64,000 bases of DNA from Salisaeta longa DSM 21114 (GCF_000419585.1 NZ_ATTH01000001.1:1138005-1202004); one strand, 5' to 3'; positions 35,033 to 45,052 are shown, counted from the first letter of the stretch. Numbers and translations: made by a program. Notes: generated by a model from the sequence alone, not told the origin.

Positions 35033-36901
35033 ATGCCGCGTCTAACCGACGACGATGCGTACCTCTGGAACGAAGGCACCCACTACACCTGCTACGACCG
35101 CCTCGGCGCCCACCCAAACCAGGCCGGCACGTGGTTTACCGTATGGGCGCCCAACGCCGATTCGGTGACGGTGATGGGCGACTTCAACGACTGGTCGCCC
35201 GACGCCGACGGGCTGCGCCGCATGGAAGGCGGCCTATGGGAAGGCTACCTCCGCAGCGCCCGCCCCGGCGACCGCTACAAGTACCGCCTGAACGTAGACG
35301 GCGACCGGCTGGACCGCACCGATCCGTTTGCCTTCCAGATGGAACCGCCCGCCCCCAACACCTACGAGGGCCTCTCGGCGATCGTCACCGATCTTGACGA
35401 TTACAGCTGGAACGACGACGCCTGGATGGACAACCGCCAGGGCCCCGCGACGCTCAACGGACCGGTCTCCGTCTACGAGGTGCACCTCGGCTCGTGGCGC
35501 CACAAACAACACGGCGAGTCGTTCTCGTATCGAGAAATCGCCGAGCCGCTCGCCGATCACGTGGAGGACATGGGCTTCACACATGTCGAGTTTTTGCCGC
35601 TGGCCGAACATCCCTACTACGGCTCATGGGGCTACCAGGTGCTGGGCTACTATGCACCAACCTTCCGCTACGGGTCGCCACACGACCTCATGTACCTGAT
35701 CGACTACCTGCATCAGCGCGGCATTGGCGTCATCATGGATTGGGTGCCCGGCCACTTTGCCCCCGACCCGCAGGGCCTCACCTACTTCGACGGCACGCAC
35801 CTCTTTGCCTACGACGACCCCAAGATGCGCCACCACCCCGACTGGGGCACGTACGTGTTTGACTATGGACGGGGCGGCGTGCGCAGCTTCCTGATCGCCA
35901 ATGCGCTGTTCTGGATGGAGAAGTACCACGTGGACGGCCTGCGCGTCGATGCGGTGGCTTCCATGCTGTATCGGGATTACTCGCGCGGCGACGACTGGAC
36001 GCCCAACGTACACGGCGGCCGCGAAAATCTGGAGGCGATTAGCTTGCTGCAGGAGACCAACAAGCAGGTGTACGCCCACTTTCCCGAAGCCCTGATGATG
36101 GCCGAAGAGTCGACGGCCTGGCCGGGCGTCTCTACGCCGGTCGACCAGGGCGGGCTGGGCTTCCTCTACAAGTGGAACATGGGCTGGATGCACGACACGC
36201 TCACCTACATGAGCAAAGAACCCGTGCATCGCAAATACCACCACGGCGAGCTGTCGTGGACCCTCAGCTGGGCCTTCTCGGAGCAATACACCCTGCCACT
36301 CTCGCACGACGAGGTGGTGCACGGCAAGGATTCCCTGTGGGGCAAAATGCCCGGCGATGCGTGGCAAAAGGCGGCCAACTTGCGCCTGCTGTATGCCCAC
36401 ATGTTTGGCCATCCCGGCAAAAAACTGCTGTTTATGGGGTCGGAATTTGGGCAACCCAGCGAATGGAGCCACGACGCATCGCTCGATTGGCACCTGACAG
36501 ACGATACGCACCACGCGGGCGTCATGCACTGGCTGCGCGACCTGAACGCGCTCTACCGGCACCACCCCGCCCTGTGGGACGACACGCCCGATGGGTTTGA
36601 ATGGCTCTCGTACGGCGACCGCGAGAACAGCGTACTGGCCTATCGCCGCAAGAGCGACGCGCGCGACCTGCTCTTCATTTTCAACTTCACGCCAATTGTG
36701 CGCGAGCCGTACCGGCTGGGCGTACCGCGCGCCGGCTACTGGGCCGAGCGCCTCAACAGCGACGCCAACGTGTATGGCGGCAGCAACGTGGGCAACGACG
36801 GCGGCGTTACAGCCGATGCCGTGCCCATGCTAGGGCGCACGCACTCGGTAGAGCTCACCCTCCCGCCACTGGGCGCACTGGTTTTGGAGCAACCGCGGTA
36901 G
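35033..36901 (+). CDS. glgB: 1,4-alpha-glucan branching enzyme
   Basis: A 622-residue GH13 branching enzyme. A carbohydrate-binding N-terminal domain ([17 protein letters not shown]) precedes the catalytic barrel. Motifs: the EVHLGSWRH entry, [12 protein letters not shown] (catalytic Asp about 306), [13 protein letters not shown] (catalytic Glu about 359) and [10 protein letters not shown] (about 423-432, Asp transition-state residue). The last part forms the C-terminal all-beta domain. It makes alpha-1,6 branches in glycogen. ATG 35033 was selected over an upstream extension inside the repeat-flanking sequence. No other glg genes lie adjacent; aroA begins 51 bases after the stop. Confidence 0.97.
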   Translation: MPRLTDDDAYLWNEGTHYTCYDRLGAHPNQAGTWFTVWAPNADSVTVMGDFNDWSPDADGLRRMEGGLWEGYLRSARPGDRYKYRLNVDGDRLDRTDPFAFQMEPPAPNTYEGLSAIVTDLDDYSWNDDAWMDNRQGPATLNGPVSVYEVHLGSWRHKQHGESFSYREIAEPLADHVEDMGFTHVEFLPLAEHPYYGSWGYQVLGYYAPTFRYGSPHDLMYLIDYLHQRGIGVIMDWVPGHFAPDPQGLTYFDGTHLFAYDDPKMRHHPDWGTYVFDYGRGGVRSFLIANALFWMEKYHVDGLRVDAVASMLYRDYSRGDDWTPNVHGGRENLEAISLLQETNKQVYAHFPEALMMAEESTAWPGVSTPVDQGGLGFLYKWNMGWMHDTLTYMSKEPVHRKYHHGELSWTLSWAFSEQYTLPLSHDEVVHGKDSLWGKMPGDAWQKAANLRLLYAHMFGHPGKKLLFMGSEFGQPSEWSHDASLDWHLTDDTHHAGVMHWLRDLNALYRHHPALWDDTPDGFEWLSYGDRENSVLAYRRKSDARDLLFIFNFTPIVREPYRLGVPRAGYWAERLNSDANVYGGSNVGNDGGVTADAVPMLGRTHSVELTLPPLGALVLEQPR

Positions 36902-36952
36902 TACGGGTGTTGCATACCCACAGCGTTTTCTTTGCATCGATCCCCCGTTTTT

Positions 36953-38236
36953 GTGGACCAGACCATTGCACACGCGACCGCCCTGTCCGGCCGCATCGCC
37001 CTCCCCCCCGACAAGTCCATTGCGCACCGTACGGCGCTCCTCTCCGCCATTGCCAGCGGGCCCTCGCGCATCCACAACTACTCCACCGCGGCCGATCCGC
37101 AGTCTACGCTCGACTGCGTGCGGGCGCTGGGCATTCGGGTGGAGGAGACGAACGACGGCCTCGTGGTGCACGGACGCGGCCTGCACGGCCTTACCCCACC
37201 CGATGCGCCGCTCGACTGCGGCAACTCCGGCACCACGATGCGGCTGCTGGCCGGCATCCTGGCGGGGCAGCAGTTTGGCTCGCAACTCACCGGCGACGCC
37301 TCGCTGCGCGCGCGCCCCATGCAGCGCATTGCCGATCCGCTGCAGGCGATGCATGGCCGCGTCACGCTCAGCGAAGGCACCGCGCCCATCCGGGTGCGCC
37401 CGGCGCATGACGGGCTACAGGCCATGGAGTACCGGCTGCCCGTCGCATCGGCGCAGGTGAAGTCGTGCGTGCTGCTGGCCGGGCGCTACGCCCACGGCAC
37501 CACCACCGTCATCGAGACCACGCCTGCCCGCGATCATACCGAGCGCATGCTGGGACTTCCCATCGACCAGGTGGGCGGCGAGCGGCACATTCACGTCACC
37601 GGCGGCACCCCCATTGAAGCACGCACGTGGCACGTGCCGGGCGACTTTTCAGCGGCTGCGTTCTTTCTTGTAGCTGCGAGCCTCGTGCCCGAAAGCGAGC
37701 TGCACCTCACGGGCGTGGGCCTCAACCCGTCGCGCACGGCGCTCCTGGACGTCCTGGAAGGCATGGGGGCCGATATCACCGTGAGCAACGAGCGCGCCGC
37801 GAGCGGCGAGCCCATGGGCGACCTCACCGTGCGCCATGCTCCGCTGCAGGGGGTAGACGTTGGCGGGCGGCTCATCCCCAACCTAATCGACGAGATTCCC
37901 ATTTTGGCCGTTGCCGCCGCGTGCGCAGAAGGCACGACCCGTATCCGCGAGGCCGGCGAGCTTCGCGTAAAGGAGACCGATCGCCTCCACGCCATCACGC
38001 AAAACCTGCGGGCCCTTGGCGCCACCGTCGATGAGCAAGAGGACGGTCTTACCATCCATGGCGAGGGCGCCAATCTCCTGGGAAGCACCGTGCCTAGCTT
38101 CGACGATCATCGCATCGCCATGGCCATGGGCGTAGCGGGCCTCGTAGCGCACGGCACCACCACCGTCACCGATGCCGACTGCGCGGCCGTTTCGTTTCCC
38201 AACTTCTGGGAGGTGTTGGACGCGGCCGCCGCGTGA
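36953..38236 (+). CDS. aroA: 3-phosphoshikimate 1-carboxyvinyltransferase (EPSP synthase)
   Basis: A 427-residue enzyme that transfers enolpyruvyl from PEP to shikimate 3-phosphate in the shikimate pathway. The PEP/S3P motif PPDKSIAHR is at about 18-26, the second motif DCGNSGTTMRLLAG at about 89-102, RPMQRIADPL at about 119-128, KETDRLHAI at about 341-349, and the C-terminal DDHRIAMAMG at about 384-393. The CGNSGTTMRLL form is that of the class II type rather than the class I LGNAGTAMR. No ATG is near; GTG 36953 is preferred over TTG 36932. Encoded downstream of glgB and convergent with the dicarboxylate symporter gene. It feeds the trp operon further along with chorismate precursors. Confidence 0.95.
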   Translation: MDQTIAHATALSGRIALPPDKSIAHRTALLSAIASGPSRIHNYSTAADPQSTLDCVRALGIRVEETNDGLVVHGRGLHGLTPPDAPLDCGNSGTTMRLLAGILAGQQFGSQLTGDASLRARPMQRIADPLQAMHGRVTLSEGTAPIRVRPAHDGLQAMEYRLPVASAQVKSCVLLAGRYAHGTTTVIETTPARDHTERMLGLPIDQVGGERHIHVTGGTPIEARTWHVPGDFSAAAFFLVAASLVPESELHLTGVGLNPSRTALLDVLEGMGADITVSNERAASGEPMGDLTVRHAPLQGVDVGGRLIPNLIDEIPILAVAAACAEGTTRIREAGELRVKETDRLHAITQNLRALGATVDEQEDGLTIHGEGANLLGSTVPSFDDHRIAMAMGVAGLVAHGTTTVTDADCAAVSFPNFWEVLDAAAA

Positions 38237-38302
38237 GCCGCAGCGTCCAGGCCCTGGTGAACGGCGGACGCTGCCAAGCAATCGATCCACGTTGCCCGGA
38301 CA

Positions 38303-39637
38303 TCAGGCCGTTGCCCGTACGTCCGCCGTCAGCACCTGCCCATCGGCGCCCTCAAGATCCAGCTCGTCCTCGCTGCCCGCGATGACCGAAGCCACCATGC
38401 CATCGCCCGTAATGTTGTTGGTGGTACGCAGCATGTCGAGCGGACGGTCGACGCCCAGAATCAGCGCGATGCCTGCACTGGGCACGCCCACCGACTCCAG
38501 AATGACGACTAGCATCACGATGCCCGCGCTGGGGACCGCCGCCGTGCCAATGGACGCCAGCAGCGCGATAAAGATGATGTTGAGCTGCGCCGCCAACGAC
38601 AAATCAATGCCCAGCACCTGTGCAATAAACACCGCCGCCACCGCCTGATAGAGCGCCGTGCCGTCCATGTTCACCGTAGCGCCCAGGGGCAAGACGAACG
38701 AGGAAATCTTCTCCGAGACCCCCAAGTTTTTCTCCGCACACTCCATGGTTACCGGCAGCGTAGCCCCGCTCGACGAACTCGAAAACGCCACCAGCTGCGC
38801 CGGAAACATCCCGCGAAAGAAGGTACCGATGGGCGTGCTGGTAAAGAGCTTCAGGAAAATGGGATACACGATAAACACCATGGTGGCCAGCCCCAGCACC
38901 ACCGTGAGGCAGTACCAGCCCAGTGCATAAAGTAATTCGACCACCTCGCCCGGGTTGTTGCCGGCAATGGACGTGATGGCGTCGGCCAACAGGCCGAAAA
39001 CGCCAATGGGCGCCGTGTACATGATCACCTCCACCAACCGAATGACCAGGTCGTTCAGGCTGTCGAACACGTCAAGCAGGGGCTGCGCCTTCTCCTTCGG
39101 AATGAGAATCAGCCCAATGCCCACAAAGATCGCCACGAACACGACCTGCAGCATGTTGCCGTTGTCCGACGCGGCATTGAAGAAGTTGGCCGGCACCATA
39201 TCCACGATGGGCTGCAGCGGCCCGCGGTCTTTCGCGCCCTGCGCAAACTCTTGCCGCGCCTGCACATCGCTCTCATAAGTTTGGACCAGCCGCTCCTGCA
39301 TCGCATCGGGCACAGCCGCTCCCGGCTGCAACACATTCACGAACGTCAGGCCGATCGTGAGGGCAATGACCGTGGTAAGCATGTACAGCCCCAACGTCTT
39401 GCCGCCAATGCGCGAGAGGTCGCTCAGATCAGACAGCGACGCCACGCCCATCACCAGCGACGCCAGCACCAGCGGTACGGCAATCAGCTTGAGCAAATTC
39501 AGGAAGATTGTGCCGAAGGGCGCAATCCAGTCGCTCGTAAACCCCGTCCAGCCCTGCGCGGCGGCCAGCAGGCCATACAGCAGACCGAGGACGAGACCGA
39601 TGAGAATTTGCCAGTGCAGCTCTTTATACCAGGGCAT
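38303..39637 (-). CDS. Dicarboxylate/amino acid:cation symporter (DAACS/GltP-like)
   Basis: A 444-residue polytopic membrane transporter with about eight helices and two re-entrant loops. The diagnostic strings are present: the serine-rich loop SSSSGATLPVTMECAE (HP1, about 294-309), PLGATVNMDGTALYQAVAAVFIAQ (helix 7, about 318-342) and the late GTAAVPSAGIVMLVVILE (HP2 region). It moves glutamate, aspartate or C4-dicarboxylates with Na+ or H+. Start ATG 39637. The N-terminus (LHWQILIGLVLGLLYGLL) is a good first membrane helix. The C-terminal tail is acidic. Convergent with aroA. The next gene upstream is 227 bases away on the other strand. Confidence 0.93.
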   Translation of the reverse strand: MPWYKELHWQILIGLVLGLLYGLLAAAQGWTGFTSDWIAPFGTIFLNLLKLIAVPLVLASLVMGVASLSDLSDLSRIGGKTLGLYMLTTVIALTIGLTFVNVLQPGAAVPDAMQERLVQTYESDVQARQEFAQGAKDRGPLQPIVDMVPANFFNAASDNGNMLQVVFVAIFVGIGLILIPKEKAQPLLDVFDSLNDLVIRLVEVIMYTAPIGVFGLLADAITSIAGNNPGEVVELLYALGWYCLTVVLGLATMVFIVYPIFLKLFTSTPIGTFFRGMFPAQLVAFSSSSSGATLPVTMECAEKNLGVSEKISSFVLPLGATVNMDGTALYQAVAAVFIAQVLGIDLSLAAQLNIIFIALLASIGTAAVPSAGIVMLVVILESVGVPSAGIALILGVDRPLDMLRTTNNITGDGMVASVIAGSEDELDLEGADGQVLTADVRATA

Positions 39638-39864
39638 AGGACGTCAGTTGGACCGGGTTTTCCATGATGGATATGTTAAGAAAGGGGTTCCATGGATAGG
39701 ACACAAGCGGTTTGAACGAAATTCAGGAAGTTGGCGCGCCGCAAGAGGCTGCAGCATGACTCCATCTGCCTAGTTGGACGTGCGCCAAAGGTGATACCTC
39801 GTCAGCCGCGCACGTTGTACCCTTGGGGTGCGGACATTCGTTTTCGGACTTTTTTCGGCCTGCT

Positions 39865-40254
39865 ATGAGCTTAACATCCCCAAAGCCCCACGTCGCGCGC
39901 TCGCTGCACGAAGTGCTATTTTATCTCCGGCAGGCGGTGCGCAGCATCTACCGGGCCGAGCAGCGGCCGCCGCAGCACGAACCGATGGTTGTGCACTGGA
40001 TTGAGGCATACGTATGGCATGCCCCCGACCGCCCGCTTGGCGAACGCACCACCGCAGATGTGAGCCGCTTCCTCTCGCACCTTGCCGAGCGCCCGGGCAT
40101 CAGCGCGAGCGATCAGGAGCAGGCCCGCGAGGCGCTCCTCTTTCTGTACGACCGCGTGTTGGAGCAGCCGCTGGACGAGCCGCTGCCCACGTACCGAAGC
40201 GTATCGGACGCGCCGCCGTCGCTCTGGGACATAACGGGCAACGCACCGGCTTAA
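39865..40254 (+). CDS. Orphan N-terminal (SAM-like) domain of an integron-type tyrosine recombinase
   Basis: A 129-residue protein resembling only the core-binding N-terminal domain of tyrosine recombinases, closest in pattern to integron-type integrases. SLHEVLFYLRQAVRSIYRAEQ, the YVVHWIEAYVWH helix and LSHLAERPGISASDQEQAREALLFLYDRVLEQPL (about 60-110) correspond to the helices that clamp DNA. The catalytic domain with the R-H-R-Y residues is absent: the frame ends at 40254 and the next gene begins within 55 bases on the other strand. ATG 39865 used. It could be a remnant, a DNA-binding module, or an accessory protein; which is not decidable. Confidence 0.6.
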   Translation: MSLTSPKPHVARSLHEVLFYLRQAVRSIYRAEQRPPQHEPMVVHWIEAYVWHAPDRPLGERTTADVSRFLSHLAERPGISASDQEQAREALLFLYDRVLEQPLDEPLPTYRSVSDAPPSLWDITGNAPA

Positions 40255-40308
40255 CGGGGCACATGGGTTTAACGGGGCAAGGACCTCTGCACCATCGCGT
40301 ACGAGCGC

Positions 40309-42828
40309 TCACGAGGTGCGATTGATGCGCTGCCGCTCGAACACGCGCAGGTCCTGCACGCGCCGTATCATCGCGATGATGAAGCCTATCGTCAGCACAA
40401 TGATGCCAACCCACACCAGGCTGATGGCCGGTTTGGTGTAGGCCTGCACCACCACCCAATCTTCGGGCATCACATCGACGCCCTTGATGGCAAACTGCGC
40501 CTTGCCGTCATTCACGTTCATCTGCGTGAACGCAATCCGGAAGTTCCAGTCCGCCACGCGGTTCTCGATGTAGCGCTGCGAGCGGTCTTGCATGATCACG
40601 TAGATGGGCATGAGCGTCCGGCGCACGCCCGTCTTCAGGTTGGTAACGTGCACCCGAGCCCCCACCGCCATCTGCGCGTTCGCGGGCACCTTCTCCTTGA
40701 GCGCTGCCGGTGCATTGCCTTCCTGCATGGGCAGGCCGCGCGGGGCCTTCAGGATTTCGAACCGTTCGAAGGCCAGCGCAAACTGCCGATCGCCAATGAT
40801 GGTTGAGTCGCCCTGTGCCAGCTGCAACTCGCCGCCCGGTCCTTTTTTCTCCTTATCGACGCCCGTGGCCGCTCGGGGCGTTACGGCGGCAAACAAATCT
40901 TTTTCGACGAACGACTTCACGTCGGGGTGCAAGAACCACTGTCCATCGTCGCTTTCATACGCCACCGGCTTCATGGTGTAGGTGCGGCCCATCGGATCGC
41001 GCACGTCGAGGATGTAGCGGGTGCGGCCCCGCGGTGCAGGCTCGGTGCCTTGGTAGGTGACCTGATAGCCCCCCACCGTGCGGGTGTCGCCCTTGGCCAG
41101 CACAAAGTTCTCGCGGGGCTGATCGCCGCCCGGGCGCACCGTGTCGCCCACGCGCGGCAAGGCCTCGCTAAAGCCGCTGGACGCCACCACGCCCAAGATG
41201 AGCACAGCAAAGCCGACATGCGCCAGCGCGCCCCCCGCCATGCGCGGATTACCCTTGCCCACGCGCCACAGCACCATGCCATTGCCAAAGAGCGCAAAGA
41301 AGCCCGCAAAGATGAGCAGCAGCAGCTGTACCGCTTGTCCATAGCTGGCCCAGAACTGCTCTAATGCAGCCCCAAGCCCGGCTTGCGTCGGGCCCGCAGG
41401 CGCCGCGGCGGGCGGCGCGGCCACGTGCTGCGCAAACGGCGTCAGGATGAGCACGGCGATAGTGCACACCACCGCAAACGCGATGGGCTTTAGCAGGATG
41501 CGATTGAGCGCGTCAACGCGCATCTTATTCCACCAAAACAACTGCCCGAGGCCCGCCAGAAAAACGAAGCCAATCGCCAGCGGAAGCGTCCACTTGTTGT
41601 AGAACTCGATGGGTACCGTAGAGGCATTGTCGCGAAAGATTTGGCCCAGAATGGGTGCGCTGGTGCCCAGGATGATAACCAGTGCCGTAACGGCCAGGAG
41701 CGCGGCCCCCGAGAAGATCATAAACTCACGCGAGAGCATCGTCGGCTCGCGGTCGGGGCGGGGCAGCTGGCGCCACCGGTACGCCAGCAGTCCAAACCCG
41801 AGGCCCCCCAGGGCCGCAATCCAAAGCAGCAGCTGGTTGTACAGGCCCAGGCTCACAAACGAATGCACCGACACATCGCCCAAGATGCCGCTGCGCGTCA
41901 GGAACGTGGAGTAGATGACGAGCAGGTACGCCAGGATGCAAAAGAAGAGTGACGACTTTTGGCTGACGCTGCTCTTTTTTTGAACCAGCATGGTATGAAA
42001 GGCCGATACGCCCACAAGCCACGGCACAAGCGACGAGTTTTCCACCGGATCCCACGCCCAGTAGCCGCCAAAGGAGAGGGTCACGTAGGCCCAGTAGCCG
42101 CCCATGGCAATGCCCACGCCCAGCACCGTCACGCCAAAGAGCGTCCAGGGCAGCGCCGGGCGGACCCATTCGGTGTAGGTACGGCGCCACAGGGCGGCAA
42201 TCGCAAACGCGAACGGCACCACCATCGACGAGAACCCCGCAAACAGCATGGGCGGGTGGATCGTCATCCACGGGTTTTGCAGCAGCTCGTTGAGGCCCTT
42301 CCCGTCGGCCGGCACAAAGCCGGGGTTTTGCTGGAAGATGGGCGCATCCTTGAATTTCTCTGCCAGCGTTAGAAAGGGCGAGGCGCCAATCTCGATCGGC
42401 CCAATTTGCAACCCGACCACCATCGACAGCAAAAAGGCCTGACAAAGCGCGACCACCGCGAGGACGTGCGATGCGTACTCCCGCTGCACATACGCAATAA
42501 GAAGGCCGCCAACGCCACACATCATCAGAATCCAGAGCAGGAACGAGCCCTCCTGTCCGGCCCAAAACGTTGAAAAGAGGTAGTGAAGCGGGAGGTCGTT
42601 CGACGAGTGCTGGTAGACGTACGCGTACTGGTAGGCGTGGCTAAAGAAGAAGTACCACAGCAAGCCCGAGGCAGCAACTACGGCCGCCGACATGCCGGCC
42701 CAGCTCCAGCGCCCCAGGCGCGTCCAGCGGGGATCGTTGTATTGCGCGCCCCAGAAGAAGAGAAGGGCAGATGCGCCACAGGCCACGAATGCAACAAGGA
42801 TCAGAACTTCGCCAAGGGTCCCCAGCAT
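40309..42828 (-). CDS. ccmF: Cytochrome c-type biogenesis protein CcmF (haem lyase)
   Basis: An 839-residue integral membrane protein with about 14 helices. The tryptophan-rich haem-handling motif GYWAWDPVENSSLVPW is at about 249-264, and the large periplasmic region near the C-terminus (about 520-800) is typical of the CcmF/CcsA superfamily. It joins haem to apocytochrome c thiols in the System I pathway. ATG 42828 gives the normal first membrane helix. The other ccm genes are not adjacent, which is unusual as these are often clustered. The di-haem DUF1111 protein at 32.7 kb is a likely substrate. The gene ends 54 bases from the convergent integrase-domain gene. Confidence 0.9.
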   Translation of the reverse strand: MLGTLGEVLILVAFVACGASALLFFWGAQYNDPRWTRLGRWSWAGMSAAVVAASGLLWYFFFSHAYQYAYVYQHSSNDLPLHYLFSTFWAGQEGSFLLWILMMCGVGGLLIAYVQREYASHVLAVVALCQAFLLSMVVGLQIGPIEIGASPFLTLAEKFKDAPIFQQNPGFVPADGKGLNELLQNPWMTIHPPMLFAGFSSMVVPFAFAIAALWRRTYTEWVRPALPWTLFGVTVLGVGIAMGGYWAYVTLSFGGYWAWDPVENSSLVPWLVGVSAFHTMLVQKKSSVSQKSSLFFCILAYLLVIYSTFLTRSGILGDVSVHSFVSLGLYNQLLLWIAALGGLGFGLLAYRWRQLPRPDREPTMLSREFMIFSGAALLAVTALVIILGTSAPILGQIFRDNASTVPIEFYNKWTLPLAIGFVFLAGLGQLFWWNKMRVDALNRILLKPIAFAVVCTIAVLILTPFAQHVAAPPAAAPAGPTQAGLGAALEQFWASYGQAVQLLLLIFAGFFALFGNGMVLWRVGKGNPRMAGGALAHVGFAVLILGVVASSGFSEALPRVGDTVRPGGDQPRENFVLAKGDTRTVGGYQVTYQGTEPAPRGRTRYILDVRDPMGRTYTMKPVAYESDDGQWFLHPDVKSFVEKDLFAAVTPRAATGVDKEKKGPGGELQLAQGDSTIIGDRQFALAFERFEILKAPRGLPMQEGNAPAALKEKVPANAQMAVGARVHVTNLKTGVRRTLMPIYVIMQDRSQRYIENRVADWNFRIAFTQMNVNDGKAQFAIKGVDVMPEDWVVVQAYTKPAISLVWVGIIVLTIGFIIAMIRRVQDLRVFERQRINRTS

Positions 42829-43022
42829 AGCAACAACGGGGTGGTGGGCAGGATGGATCGGTGATGTGTTGGAAATCCCGCAATGCAAGGTTCAGTTCCG
42901 CTGCGGGCAGCTCCCGTGCAGCGCCGCTCACCGGATTCATGTGGAATTGGGACAGCACGCGCCCGCTGACTCTCCCCCGGTAAGTCCTTCGCATTCAACC
43001 GTCTGCCGAATGCACAAACCGA

Positions 43023-43050
43023 AGGGGCCACGCGTTAGGCGCAGCCCCCT
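43023..43050 (-). terminator. Hairpin downstream of the SnoaL-like gene
   Basis: On the minus strand AGGGG pairs with CCCCT around a bulge, giving a GC-rich hairpin followed by TTCGGTTTG. It lies about 30 bases after the stop of the SnoaL-like gene. The T-tract is weak, so confidence is moderate. Confidence 0.4.
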
Positions 43051-43078
43051 CGTTGCACACAAAGCAGTACGCGAGCGG

Positions 43079-43444
43079 TTACCCGCCGATGCTGTAAAAC
43101 TTCTCGTTGACGATTTTGCCATCATCGTTCCACGTGCGCACCGCCACCTGCCGCTGCCGCACGCGGCCCGCGCCTTCCAGGGTGAACTCCATGTCCCACT
43201 CCGAGAAGGTCACATTCTTCTCTTCGTCGATGGCTGCAGCCGTTACTTCGCCCTTGTGAAACTCTTGGAGGGCGCCAACGAATTGCTCTTCGTACTCGCG
43301 GTTGTCATCTTTGCCAACCCGCTTGTCTTCGCCTTCTTCCATTACGACGTCTTCGGCGTAAAAGTCTTCAAACGCGCCGAGGATGTCGCCTTGCAAGATG
43401 CGGTCGTTGAGTTCGCTTTCTAGTTGCTGGAGGGATGCACTCAT
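43079..43444 (-). CDS. SnoaL/NTF2-like domain protein
   Basis: A 121-residue protein with the NTF2-like alpha+beta cone layout: an N-terminal helix LNDRILQGDILGAFEDFYAEDVVMEEGED (about 10-38), EYEEQFVGALQEFHKGEV, and alternating strands to FYSIGG. Members act as small enzymes or ligand-binding domains; no catalytic residue can be identified here. ATG 43444 is preferred because the frame upstream lies outside the fold. Strongly acidic, in line with the genome. It is 101 bases from the MarR gene on the same strand, so possibly regulated with it. Confidence 0.7.
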   Translation of the reverse strand: MSASLQQLESELNDRILQGDILGAFEDFYAEDVVMEEGEDKRVGKDDNREYEEQFVGALQEFHKGEVTAAAIDEEKNVTFSEWDMEFTLEGAGRVRQRQVAVRTWNDDGKIVNEKFYSIGG

Positions 43445-43545
43445 GGTTCGGTAGGGATGTTGATGGATGAATAGTGGAGGCTGTAGGCAGCACGTGCGCC
43501 TCGGCCGTGCAATGCACAAATGCCGTTGCAACACGCGGTTTGCGG

Positions 43546-44046
43546 CTACAGGTCTTCGGTGTAATCGGTGTAGATGCCTTCGCAAATGCGCGAAAGATGC
43601 CGCAAGTCGCGCGGAGAAACGCGGGCCGCGAACCATTCCTGCACCGCCTGAATGTCGGGGTGCATCTCGTCGAGGAGCGCCAGCCCCTCATCGGTGATGG
43701 TGTGGATGGTCATGCGGCGATCGGCTTCGCTTTGAGACCGGCGCACGAGCCCACGGTCCACCAGTTTATCAATCAGCCGCGTCACATCGGGCGATGGGTC
43801 TACCATTCGTTCGCTAATGTCGCAGCGCGCGTGTCCCTGCGGATGCACGCCGCGCAGAATGCGAAGAATGTTGTAGTGACTAAACTGCAAGTCGTAAGAC
43901 CGGCAGACGCGCTCTATCCGCCGACGCGACACGCCAGCGGCCACAAACAGGTTGAGCAGCGCCTCGTGCGCGTCGCTCTCGAACGGTGCCTCCTGCTGAA
44001 TGTGGTCTTTTAGGGTCGTGCCCATGCTGCCCGGTGCCAGATCCAT
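43546..44046 (-). CDS. MarR-family transcriptional regulator
   Basis: A 166-residue winged helix-turn-helix repressor. The helical N-terminus is followed by LQFSHYNILRILRGVHPQG (about 54-72), the recognition helix region ISERMVDPSPDVTRLIDKLVDRGLVRRSQSEADRRMTIHTITDEGLALLDEM (about 77-128), and the wing with DRR motif. MarR dimers sense small ligands and repress nearby genes. The target cannot be read; the 153-base gap to the DUF3177-like gene and the SnoaL-like gene downstream are candidates. ATG 44046 or 44025 could be the start. The upstream frame is not part of the domain. Confidence 0.85.
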   Translation of the reverse strand: MDLAPGSMGTTLKDHIQQEAPFESDAHEALLNLFVAAGVSRRRIERVCRSYDLQFSHYNILRILRGVHPQGHARCDISERMVDPSPDVTRLIDKLVDRGLVRRSQSEADRRMTIHTITDEGLALLDEMHPDIQAVQEWFAARVSPRDLRHLSRICEGIYTDYTEDL

Positions 44047-44199
44047 GAACGTATGTACGCGAGGGCCGCGCTTTTTCGGTGCTTGTGCAAATCTATCCGC
44101 ACGCGCTATAGAGCACATCCACCGATGGAATCCGTTCCATGTTGTCACACCTATTACGAGTTTATCACAGCCTCCCACAGTCCACATACGTGGCTTCCA

Positions 44200-44778
44200 T
44201 CACACACGCTGACGGGCCCGGAGTCGCTGAAATCGCAGGCCCGAGGCCAATAGATACAGCGCGTAGAGGCCCAGGGCAAACCACGCGTAGCGGGCCAGCC
44301 ACATGCTATCAAGCGTCGGGTGCACCCAGGCGGCGTACTGCTGCGCCGGACCGTACCATGCCTGGCACAGCCGCAACCCATCCTCCCCCACAACGCATTG
44401 CCACAGCGGAAGCATGTACACAAGCCCCATGAGGTTGTACACGATGGCGACGTATTGCCATGCCTTAAAAGAACGCACCCGCGCTGTGTCGCCCGTGAGC
44501 GGGCCGTGCATGCGTATCGCGAAAAAGACGTCGCCTCGCCAAAGGGCTAATGGAATGAGCAACCGGGCCAAGTAGCCCGTTGCAAACCCAATCGGCTCGG
44601 CATCGGCCCAGAAGTAAACCGTAATGCCTAGCAGGGCAGATGCCCGCCAGTACACCAGCATGCGGCCTCGAAGGCCCCGCTGGCGGAGCGACAGGCCCAA
44701 CAGTATGAGCGGCGCGATGACCAAAAGCCCAACGGCAAGCACGAAATCGACACGGATGAGCAGTTCGTAAAGCGTCAT
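44200..44778 (-). CDS. DUF3177-like integral membrane protein
   Basis: A 192-residue membrane protein with about five hydrophobic segments. The sequence LVYWRASALLGITVYFW (about 41-57), IGFATGYLARLLIPLALW (about 62-79), the IVYNLMGLVYMLPLWQCVV stretch (about 112-130) and the Cys-Gln-Ala-Trp turn match my memory of the DUF3177 family, first described in cyanobacteria, including the order of Trp and Cys residues. Function is unknown. The family recall should be checked with a domain search. ATG 44778 was used; the frame upstream lacks the conserved first helix. Upstream of it lies a 274-base non-coding stretch. It shares the strand of the MarR gene. Confidence 0.55.
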   Translation of the reverse strand: MTLYELLIRVDFVLAVGLLVIAPLILLGLSLRQRGLRGRMLVYWRASALLGITVYFWADAEPIGFATGYLARLLIPLALWRGDVFFAIRMHGPLTGDTARVRSFKAWQYVAIVYNLMGLVYMLPLWQCVVGEDGLRLCQAWYGPAQQYAAWVHPTLDSMWLARYAWFALGLYALYLLASGLRFQRLRARQRV

Positions 44779-45052
44779 GAGGGGGCATACCAACGGAGGA
44801 AACGGGGGGCATACACAGTCGCGCAAAAGATGCGCCGCATTTTCTTTGTTTTTGGCGCAGTGCGTTTTTATCTATAGCATGATTGCTCACGTAACCTATA
44901 GCAACTGCGTGAGGTATTCTTCTGGATCGTCTGCTTCGTTTCAGGCTCACGGGGAGGAGTCTACGCAGCTATCCCGCGACAGGGTGCGTCTCACGACCCT
45001 ATGCACCCAACACTCTAGCATCCACCAGACGCAATAAACCCAATTGAAGATT
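44779..45052 (+). other. Divergent region between the DUF3177-like and TPR-lipoprotein genes
   Basis: About 270 bases with no gene. An AT-rich patch (around 44835-44895, including TTTTTATCTATAGCA and a nearby CCTATAGCA direct repeat) probably contains promoters for both flanking genes. No tRNA or terminator is seen. Confidence 0.3.

Noticed and set aside
34235-35079. Open frames on the minus strand inside the 34-kb repeats
   Set aside because: They arise from the repeat sequence (typical repeat-derived hypothetical proteins) and carry no domain.
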